Of a DNA stretch of 23,055 nucleotides, positions 1-6,357 are shown piece after piece. The DNA is from CAZLGO01 sp964559295 (GTDB lineage: Archaea > Methanobacteriota > Methanobacteria > Methanobacteriales > Methanobacteriaceae), in contig CAZLGO010000020.1 of assembly GCA_964559295.1 (NCBI GenBank), positions 1-23,055 on the forward strand, given 5' to 3'. The translations under genes and the position numbers were made by a program. The notes beneath the pieces are model-generated. The model saw nothing but the letters and a program-made list of their open reading frames with translations. It did no database searches and was not told the DNA's origin. The stretch's first letter is position 1, and the number at the start of each line of letters is the position of its first letter.

Positions 1-28
1 AAATCAGAACACAAAAACAAAAATCTAA

Positions 29-199
29 AAAGTCAAGTTAATCAAAATTCTCTTAGGACATTGCGTTTATGGACTTGCCCTGGATCGGAATAACCATCTC
101 TTCATCACCGGATGGACAAATTCCAAACTTTCCAGGATTGATACCCTGACCGGCAAAGTAGAATGGACAAAACCTGGTGTTTATGAATCTAGGGGAGTT
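29..199 (+). pseudogene. 5'-truncated start of surface-protein unit 1 (in-frame upstream extension)
   Basis: This stretch is in frame with, and continuous with, the large downstream reading frame, but lies before its first ATG. From about position 47 its translation resembles the internal propeller region of unit 2: VYGLALDRNNHLF here against VYNLALDGDNHLF near 2528, and LSRIDTLTGKVEWTK against LSRINILTGTLEWTK. The frame is closed by TAA at 26-28, and the AT-rich sequence before about position 45 shows no resemblance to unit 2. So homology begins in the middle of a domain, with no signal peptide and no good start codon. I read this as a gene that has lost its 5' part. The alternative is a frameshift just upstream, because another frame is open from position 1. 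Confidence 0.6.
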
Positions 200-1108
200 G
201 TGGTTACAGAAGATGGCGATGTGTGGACTGCAAATTCACATTCTGGCACCGTTAGTCGATTTTCAAATGACGGAACCCTTAAAGCCACCATACTTGTGGG
301 TAACACACCCACAGGCGTTTCCGTGGATAACCAGGGCAAAATCTGGGTTGTTGATAACGAAGATGAATACATCCACCGTATAGATCCAGCTATAAACGGG
401 GTGGAAATATCAAAGAGAATCATCGGCGGAACTCATTGTGGCTACAGTGACATGACTGGGACAGTATCAGGAGCCATCACCACCAGGAGGGGAACCTGGA
501 CCGTAACACATGATTCGGAACTTGAAAATGCACCCTGGGGAATTATCTCATGGAATGGTTTTGAACCAAAAGGAACAAGCATAAAGGTCAAGGTTCGAAG
601 CTCCAACGACCAACAGAACTGGTCTGCATGGGAAGACGCCATAAACGGCTCCCAGTTAGGCTCAACTCCACCAGGAAGATACCTACAGATAGAAACCACC
701 CTACAGATGCTGCAAGCTAACGAGCCACCGGTTTTGCATAACCTTGCACTCAAAGCATTGGTAGCAGATCTATCCTCCAATGTCAAATCAGACAATCCAT
801 CGCCTCAACTTGGGGAAAACGTTAAATTAATCATAGAAGTAAAAAACAACGGACCTATCAATGCCACTGGAGTTCAGGTGAACTATAAACTGCCCCCGGG
901 ACTGGAGTTTGCAGGTGCCTCTCAAAGCACCTATGACCCTGCAGAAGGAATATGGAACCTGGGAGATCTTGCGGAGGGTTCCACAACCACCCTGGAGATC
1001 ACAGCCAAGGTACAAAACGTAGGCTCCATCTTAAACATGGTAACTGCCAGGGGAGAGGAGGTAGATCCGAAAACAGCCAACAACATCTCTGTTTTGATCA
1101 TAAATACC
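47..1108 (+). repeat. Tandem paralogous unit, copy 1 (propeller end, sandwich, DUF11)
   Basis: This copy aligns in order with 2510-3633. Shared landmarks are DEYIHRIDPAINGV, GTWTV-HDSELENA-WG, VKVRSSND--NWSAWE, TPPGRYLQ and a DUF11 core of the form P-LG-N-KL-----N-GP--ATGV-VNY-LP--LEF. The match is clear at DNA level too (gatccagctataaacgg at about 384 against gatccagccataaacgg at about 2885). Divergence is substantial, so this is an old tandem duplication and not a recent repeat. After the DUF11 domain the linkers differ (Thr/Pro/Ser/Asp-rich here). Confidence 0.85.
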
Positions 1109-4100
1109 GGATCACAAGATCAGATGCCAGAAGACCCAGGAACTGGAAGTGGGACAGGCACATCACCAAACGAACCTGAACCAACCCCCAACATTCCAGA
1201 ACAGGTCAATGTCCCTGAAACTGAAGATTCTGAAGATGGAACAGTTACATCACCAACCGAATCTTCTACATCACCAGAAACAAACCCCGACAATCCAAAA
1301 CAACCCACTGATCCCTATCTAGATGATCCAGATGATCCAGACAATTCAAACCCTCCAAAAACAAACAATTCGCCAACCAAGGAAAACACGGTGCCAATGC
1401 AGAACACAGGAATGCCCTTTGATTTCCTTGCGATAGCTGTATTATGGGTCTTTCTGGGTGTTTTCGCTCAGAAGAGCAGAATCTTGAGAAACAGACCTTT
1501 ATTGTTATTGTTGATGTTTATCTTCACCCTGATTATCTGTGGTGCGGTGGGAGCAGCGGATCCTGGCCAGGTCACGGTTGATGCAGCAGCAGGTCAGGTC
1601 GCAGAAAGCCTTTCTGTATCTGATAGTAACCAGGCTACAGTAAGCCAAAGCACCACAGATAACAATCAGGCTACATCAGATACAGGACAGATTATCACGG
1701 ATATCAACCCAACGGAGACCAGCCAACCCACAGAAACCCCAATTGCTGCTTTAGACCAGTTTGCAGAAAATGCATGCCATACCTATACCACAGACGCTGA
1801 TTTTGACAGCGGAGAACTGGTTAACCTGGAGCACGATACGGTAAGTGACCAGTTACAACTCTCTGAATATGAAACAGTCTTACCCTATATCTGGGTTCCC
1901 AACAGCAACGAGGGCACCCTATCTAAAGTAGACACCAAAACAGGTATGGAATTAGCACGTTACCGTACCAGTCCTCTGAATTATGCCCGACCATCCAGAA
2001 CAGCCATAGATCAGGAGGGAAACTGCTGGGTAGGAAACATGCAAACTGGCACGGTTGTGAAAATAGAGCTCAGCGAGTATTTGGATAAGAACGGTAATGG
2101 CATTATAGAAAGCTCCCAGGATTTTGATGGAAATGGAGTTGTCGTCGGGACTGAAATTCTCCCCTGGGGTCAGGACGAGAGAGTTCTTTATGAAGTTGTC
2201 TTAATCCCAGGTAGTGAAGGCACCTACACCCCAGGAGAGTATAAGGGAACCTACGCCAACAATTGGTCAAATCCCGGACCTCTGGCAATGGCTGTAGACG
2301 CCCAAAATAACCTGTGGGTTGGAACCTACGGAACCATGAAGTACTACCACATAGAAGGCTCCAGTGGACAGATCTTAAAGATGGTGGATGTCTCTACAAC
2401 CGGACACAAGCCCCAAGGAGCTGTGATTGATCAAAATGGTATCCTTTGGTCTGCAGGTGCTGAAGGCAATATCCTGCGTCTGGATCCCTCCACAAGTTCC
2501 ATGACCATTATCAACCCGGGATACCCCGTCTATAACCTGGCTTTAGATGGGGATAATCATCTCTTCCTGTATGGAGCTAAGCAAACATGGTGGTCAAGGG
2601 AAGGTAAGCTATCCAGGATAAATATCCTTACAGGCACCCTTGAATGGACAAAAAACGTGGCTTACAGTACTTCCGGAGGCATAGCGGTTGCAGGCGATGG
2701 CGATGTCTGGCTTTCAGAATATTATTCCAGTTGGGGGAATCGCGTGGATCGTGTGAACCGATACTCCCATGACGGTGTATTCAAAGCCTCCATATCCCCT
2801 GGATATGCTCCCACAGGGCTTTCTGTCGATAGTGAGGGCAAAGTATGGGTTGTTGATGCTGGCGATGAGTACATTCATCGTATTGATCCAGCCATAAACG
2901 GTGTGGATTTTTCCAAAAGAATTGTTTATGGAACCCACGAGGGTCACAGCAGCATGATAGGCGGGGTATCAAAGACCACAGCCAAGGAGGGGACCTGGAC
3001 CGTTGTCCATGACTCAGAGCTTGAAAACGCCTCCTGGGGTGTTGTCTCCTGGAACAGCCTGGAACCAGAAGGAACAAAGATAGAGGTCAAAGTCAGAAGT
3101 TCCAACGATAAAAACAACTGGTCAGCCTGGGAGAAAGCATCAAACGGTTCTTTTCTGGATCTAACACCACCTGGAAGATACCTGCAGGTGCAGGCTATTC
3201 TGCAGACCATGCAGAAAAATACCTCTCCAATTCTCTACGATCTTACAGTGCAGAGATCCCCTGAACTTGGAATCTCATCTAAGAAGGCAGATCTTATTAT
3301 AGCAATGTCAACCGATAATCCCACACCAAGGCTGGGAGATAACCTCAAACTGTTCCTGCAGGCAGCGAACAGCGGACCAGAAGATGCAACTGGAGTTAGG
3401 GTGAATTACAGCTTACCATCCAGCCTGGAGTTTTTAGCTTCTCCTGATGATTACGATCCTGCAACTGGAGTATGGGATATTGGGAACTTACCCTGGGGAG
3501 CTGTTGCCAGCATGGAGATCGCTGCAAAGGCTCAAAAAGTAGGTCAGGCTGTCAACACTGCCACTGTCCTGGGGAACGAGGCAGATCCCAGCCCAGAGAA
3601 CAACACTGCCAGTTTAACCATTCAGGTGCGAAGCCCGAGTTCAGGTGGATCAGGTGGTGGCATACCCCCAGTTAATCCTCCAATCCCGCCAGTTAATCCT
3701 CCAGTTAATCCACCAATTCCACCTGAGAATCCTCCGATTCCACCTGAGAATCCTCCCGCTCCTAATCCTCCAACTCCTCCAAGCAACCCCCCATCACCTC
3801 CAAGTCCTAACCCTCCAATCCCACCAAACCCTAATCCACCTACTGAACCATCAACACAGCTTGGAAGGGATATAGCTGGGGTTAGACAGGCTGTTTCATC
3901 TGGAAATATGGAGGGAACTATACCTGGCTGGAATTTAACCGTTGATAGACCAGTTAATGAGACTACCGTGGAAAAAACAGATTACACTGTACTATTTATT
4001 CTAGGTGCCATAATAGCCACAGTTGCCATTGCATATATGAAAACCAAATCACAAAAATTTGCAAAAATTTTAAAAAAACTGGGAATTAAGTATAAAAATC

Positions 4101-4369
4101 CTCCAAAGACCACGAAGGAGCTTTTTACCTGGATTAGTAACGAATTTTCCATAGCAGATTTCATTGATGATCCTAGAGATCCAATGGCCTATGTTTTCTT
4201 TGTTCTGTCATGTCTTGATCTTCTTGGATATATATCCAATGAACAGATCGGCACACTGATAGCCGCAATAGGACTTGCAATAACAACCCAGAGTTGGATC
4301 CAGGACTACTTCGGAGTTGATATTGGTGAATATCTGAACCCCACCGACAGAATACCTTTAATACCCTAA
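200..4369 (+). CDS. Giant two-unit surface protein (beta-propeller, DUF11 repeats, membrane anchors)
   Basis: An open frame of 1389 residues encodes two related surface-protein units in series. Unit 1 (to residue ~428) has the end of an NHL/lyase-like beta-propeller, a beta-sandwich with a VRSSNDQQNWSAW motif, a DUF11 domain, a Pro/Thr/Ser/Asp-rich linker and a C-terminal membrane segment (~406-425). Unit 2 begins with a typical signal peptide (from RNRPLLLLLMF, ~430-453). It then has a fuller propeller with two EF-hand-like loops (DKNGNGIIE, DFDGNGVVV), the same sandwich and DUF11, a proline-rich linker (~1155-1216), a membrane segment (~1261-1280) and a ~90-residue tail with hydrophobic stretches. 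DUF11 and propeller domains are common in methanogen cell-surface proteins, so adhesion or envelope structure is likely; no ligand can be named. The ATG at 200 lies inside a domain and is probably not a natural start. The translated gene may be unit 2 alone, from TTG 1484 or ATG 1514, neither with a good ribosome binding site. Confidence 0.75.
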   Translation: MVTEDGDVWTANSHSGTVSRFSNDGTLKATILVGNTPTGVSVDNQGKIWVVDNEDEYIHRIDPAINGVEISKRIIGGTHCGYSDMTGTVSGAITTRRGTWTVTHDSELENAPWGIISWNGFEPKGTSIKVKVRSSNDQQNWSAWEDAINGSQLGSTPPGRYLQIETTLQMLQANEPPVLHNLALKALVADLSSNVKSDNPSPQLGENVKLIIEVKNNGPINATGVQVNYKLPPGLEFAGASQSTYDPAEGIWNLGDLAEGSTTTLEITAKVQNVGSILNMVTARGEEVDPKTANNISVLIINTGSQDQMPEDPGTGSGTGTSPNEPEPTPNIPEQVNVPETEDSEDGTVTSPTESSTSPETNPDNPKQPTDPYLDDPDDPDNSNPPKTNNSPTKENTVPMQNTGMPFDFLAIAVLWVFLGVFAQKSRILRNRPLLLLLMFIFTLIICGAVGAADPGQVTVDAAAGQVAESLSVSDSNQATVSQSTTDNNQATSDTGQIITDINPTETSQPTETPIAALDQFAENACHTYTTDADFDSGELVNLEHDTVSDQLQLSEYETVLPYIWVPNSNEGTLSKVDTKTGMELARYRTSPLNYARPSRTAIDQEGNCWVGNMQTGTVVKIELSEYLDKNGNGIIESSQDFDGNGVVVGTEILPWGQDERVLYEVVLIPGSEGTYTPGEYKGTYANNWSNPGPLAMAVDAQNNLWVGTYGTMKYYHIEGSSGQILKMVDVSTTGHKPQGAVIDQNGILWSAGAEGNILRLDPSTSSMTIINPGYPVYNLALDGDNHLFLYGAKQTWWSREGKLSRINILTGTLEWTKNVAYSTSGGIAVAGDGDVWLSEYYSSWGNRVDRVNRYSHDGVFKASISPGYAPTGLSVDSEGKVWVVDAGDEYIHRIDPAINGVDFSKRIVYGTHEGHSSMIGGVSKTTAKEGTWTVVHDSELENASWGVVSWNSLEPEGTKIEVKVRSSNDKNNWSAWEKASNGSFLDLTPPGRYLQVQAILQTMQKNTSPILYDLTVQRSPELGISSKKADLIIAMSTDNPTPRLGDNLKLFLQAANSGPEDATGVRVNYSLPSSLEFLASPDDYDPATGVWDIGNLPWGAVASMEIAAKAQKVGQAVNTATVLGNEADPSPENNTASLTIQVRSPSSGGSGGGIPPVNPPIPPVNPPVNPPIPPENPPIPPENPPAPNPPTPPSNPPSPPSPNPPIPPNPNPPTEPSTQLGRDIAGVRQAVSSGNMEGTIPGWNLTVDRPVNETTVEKTDYTVLFILGAIIATVAIAYMKTKSQKFAKILKKLGIKYKNPPKTTKELFTWISNEFSIADFIDDPRDPMAYVFFVLSCLDLLGYISNEQIGTLIAAIGLAITTQSWIQDYFGVDIGEYLNPTDRIPLIP
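1405..1560 (+). other. Membrane anchor fused to internal signal peptide (unit junction)
   Basis: An NTGMPFDFLAIAVLWVFLGV stretch looks like the C-terminal anchor of a Methanobacteriales surface protein. It is followed by a basic stretch (KSRILRNRP) that would normally end such a protein. Instead of a stop codon, the frame runs on into a second hydrophobic segment (LLLLLMFIFTLIICGAVGAA) ending in small residues suited to signal peptidase cleavage. A TTG at 1484-1486 could start unit 2 as MRNRPLLLLLMF, which is a good signal-peptide n-region. No strong ribosome binding site precedes it. The direct reading is that two adjacent genes have been joined by loss of the first stop codon or by recombination between tandem paralogues. 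Confidence 0.6.
2510..3633 (+). repeat. Tandem paralogous unit, copy 2 (propeller end, sandwich, DUF11)
   Basis: Partner of copy 1 at 47-1108, in the same order and reading frame. It differs by a short insertion near residue 795 (TWWSREG) and by its linker, which is strongly proline-rich instead of Thr/Asp-rich. Only this copy has the complete upstream propeller and a signal peptide, so it is probably the functional one. Confidence 0.85.
3661..3846 (+). repeat. Proline-rich degenerate tandem repeat linker
   Basis: In frame, this DNA encodes a low-complexity linker of short PP-containing units (PPIPPVNPPVNPPIPPENPP and similar) that joins the second DUF11 domain to the C-terminal membrane segment. 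At DNA level it is a degenerate tandem array of units resembling aatcctccaatcccacc. Such linkers usually span the cell wall and hold the outer domains away from the membrane. Slippage in this array could change linker length. Confidence 0.85.
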
Positions 4370-4394
4370 AGATCATAAATAAAACAGTGATAGG

Positions 4395-5336
4395 ATGGTT
4401 TCTATATTCGATGAACTATTTTCATCTCACAAAAAAGTATTAAAAAAACTAATAATTGAAATTAGGGAAGAATACGCTGTCCCTGGCTTAGAAGAAACTA
4501 TCAAGGAAATAGAAAATCTTAAAAATAGTGCTTATTATGAAAGACTTTATGGTGCTGTGCGTTTATGGTGGAGAATAGTAGCTGATGAAGGCACTTTTAC
4601 CAAAGAAGAAAACCAAAAAATACGCCTCCTAGTATTAGCATCTCAAAATCTGCGTAAATTTTCATTACGTCCATCAGTAGTAGATTATGAAACCTTTAAA
4701 ACGCTTTATTCTTTTCTTGAATACTTTTACTATATGAACAGTGGAGAAAGGCTTACACACGAAGACGAAATGAACGTTTATTTCAGTGGTTTGGATGAAC
4801 GCATAGTCTTCGCTCAAGATAAATTCGACAAAATAGAAGAAATCCGAGAACCAACAGATAATTTTTTCAAAAAATTAAGCAATGTTAAATGGCAAGACAA
4901 AGGTGTTGATAATTTTTTTGATAAATTAGACGGAATAATGTTCCACAGCATACACTCTCTGTTTGGAGATGAACTTCTTTCCGAAGACCAATTTTCCTTT
5001 TATTCAATACAAAGTGGCTTTCTTCAACTAATTTCAGCCTGTAGTGCAGTAACTAACGGAAGGAATGAAATCAACGAAAAGGACGTGTTAAAAGCCTATA
5101 AAACCTACTTTAAATTAATGAAAACTGATACAACTAAATATAAAGCTATACCAGAGCGAATAAAATGGTTGGAGAAACAGGATGGCTACCTGGTCTGCCA
5201 GAAATGCAACGGCTACTACAAACTTCAACCAGGCGAATCTCCAGAAGATTTTGAGGAATGCCAATGTGGAGGTAAGTTAAAATATTATGAAAATATTGAT
5301 TGGCTCTTCAAAAAAAAGAAGATTCAAAATCGGTAA
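4395..5336 (+). CDS. Unrecognised helical protein with C-terminal zinc ribbon
   Basis: A 313-residue soluble protein starting at ATG 4395, with GTGAT a few bases upstream as a plausible ribosome binding site. I do not recognise residues 1-260, which look mostly alpha-helical with many aromatic and charged residues. The C-terminus holds a zinc ribbon with Cys268, Cys271, Cys289 and Cys291, in the form YLVCQKCNGYYKLQPGESPE followed by ECQCGGKL. That ribbon type recurs in Methanobacteriales on otherwise unrelated proteins, where it probably binds one zinc ion. It follows the surface-protein gene after 25 bases, so the two may be co-transcribed, although CATAAATAAAA at 4374-4384 could also be a weak TATA element. 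A decayed copy of the same ribbon lies about 400 bases downstream. No function is assigned. Confidence 0.8.
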   Translation: MVSIFDELFSSHKKVLKKLIIEIREEYAVPGLEETIKEIENLKNSAYYERLYGAVRLWWRIVADEGTFTKEENQKIRLLVLASQNLRKFSLRPSVVDYETFKTLYSFLEYFYYMNSGERLTHEDEMNVYFSGLDERIVFAQDKFDKIEEIREPTDNFFKKLSNVKWQDKGVDNFFDKLDGIMFHSIHSLFGDELLSEDQFSFYSIQSGFLQLISACSAVTNGRNEINEKDVLKAYKTYFKLMKTDTTKYKAIPERIKWLEKQDGYLVCQKCNGYYKLQPGESPEDFEECQCGGKLKYYENIDWLFKKKKIQNR

Positions 5337-5426
5337 CAGATATTACCGCATCTCGGATAATAATGAAAGTGAGTTGCATGGATGAGATAGAAGACTTAAA
5401 AAATGCCTCATGATGTCTAATTTGCT

Positions 5427-5636
5427 GTGTTAATAACTTTATTTGCTGCGGCTGTTCAAAAAGTTAATTTTGTACTGAAAGAATTGCTAAAAATTAATGT
5501 GACTGGACGGACTAACGTCATAAGTTTCGTATTAGCACTTGTTTTGTTTTCCTGCCTAATCATAAAGACAAGACGATTATTTGGTTTTTTTAAGATAGGA
5601 TATGCTATCATTTTCCCAAAAAAACAAAACCAATGA
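5427..5636 (+). pseudogene. Possible remnant of a small membrane protein
   Basis: A 69-codon open frame from GTG with a single hydrophobic stretch (VISFVLALVLFSCLIIKT) followed by basic and aromatic residues. There is no ribosome binding site and no recognisable family. It sits in a stretch of decayed sequence, so it may be a fragment of a former membrane protein and not a living gene. Just after it, AAACAAAACCAA (5622-5633) and TTTGGTTTGTTT (5646-5657) can form an imperfect hairpin with one bulged base. That hairpin could be an old terminator. Confidence 0.25.
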
Positions 5637-5670
5637 AAAACATTATTTGGTTTGTTTAAAATGAGAAGGT

Positions 5671-6022
5671 CATTATGAACTTCAACCCGGCGAATCATCT
5701 GAAGATTTTTTCGACATCCGCTAATTTGGGTAAATTAATTCCTTCGGTTTTAAAGAATCTGAAAAGAGAAAGAACAATGAACATTCATCCTTCATTTACT
5801 TTACTATTTGTAATTTCTTATCCTACACTGTACTTTATTTTGCATTTAAGCATTAATTTAAATATTGACAAGTTTTTGTATGGCTGGAGTATACCTCAAT
5901 TTTCTACTTATATTCTGTGGCAGGTTCTGACAGTCCTATTATTTAGAATAGGAAGAAAGATGATCAGGTCTTTGGGGTTAAATTGGATTTTGAGTAATCT
6001 GTGTAATTGTCACCCCAATTAG
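5671..6022 (+). pseudogene. Decayed zinc-ribbon / membrane protein fragment
   Basis: Positions 5671-5745 match the zinc-ribbon coding sequence of the 4395-5336 gene: HYELQPGESSEDF here against YYKLQPGESPEDF there. The copy is broken. The codon where a cysteine is expected upstream is TGA, a one-base insertion in a T6 run after GAAGAT shifts the frame, and the distal cysteines are replaced (TGC to TCC; the other is also lost). After the shift an open frame continues to 6022 with two hydrophobic segments, around FTLLFVISYPTLYFILHL and STYILWQVLTVLLF. If an ATG at 5777 were used, this would be an 82-residue membrane peptide. I read it as the remnant of a zinc-ribbon protein with a membrane tail. 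A living small membrane protein is less likely but possible. Confidence 0.5.
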
Positions 6023-6025
6023 CAT

Positions 6026-6214
6026 TTATTTAGAATAGTTGAAAAAGCTTGTGAAAATCCCCTTGGTGTAAAAATTGTTTTTATGTAGCAGCATATTATA
6101 GCAAATGCTTTTGAGTTTGATTTTCTTCGTTTCGTTACTGCTGGAGTTGGTATCATCCATAACTCTTTTTAAAACTGGGAAAACCATTTCAACAGTGTTT
6201 CTACAGTCGTAATT
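6026..6214 (-). pseudogene. C-terminal remnant of an IS transposase
   Basis: On the minus strand, 62 codons remain open up to a TAA. The translation has the order RNTVEMVFPVLKRVMDD, then ETKKIKLKSICYNMLLHK. This is the pattern at the C-terminus of DDE transposases of the IS4/IS5 type, where an R/N-x-VE-x-VFS-x-IKR motif (carrying the catalytic Glu) is followed by a K-x-CYN motif. The upstream side is closed by a stop at 6215-6217, and the matching N-terminal and central parts are missing. No terminal inverted repeats were recognised. It is a dead fragment of an insertion sequence in an otherwise gene-poor stretch. Confidence 0.55.
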
Positions 6215-6228
6215 TTATAAAGAAGATG

Positions 6229-6357
6229 CTACCACATACCATGGGATAATTGCAAACTTGGAATCCCAGCTTCAAGATCTCTCCTTTTTAATTCACTTAG
6301 AAAATCTACTTCCTTATCTTCCTATAATAATATCTTGAAAATTAACTCATCCTCCAT
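6229..6357 (-). pseudogene. Broken short reading frame directly after hel308
   Basis: The ATG at 6357-6355 follows the hel308 TAA without any gap, and a GGAGGATGA stretch surrounds the first codons. The translation starts MEDELIFKILL, meets a TAG, then continues in the same frame as EDKEVDFLSELKRRDLEAGI up to a second TAG near the transposase remnant. The placement suggests a former gene in the hel308 transcript, cut off by the decayed IS region. I do not recognise the family, and the piece is short. Confidence 0.3.

Noticed and set aside
1384..1470. LPxTG sortase signal at the end of unit 1
   Set aside because: The sequence is QNTGMPF, not LPxTG, and the usual sortase pattern is not met. 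It is better described as a general archaeal membrane anchor.
3661..3846. Short repeated units as a CRISPR-like array
   Set aside because: The units are degenerate, have no unique spacers, and encode an in-frame proline-rich linker of the surface protein.
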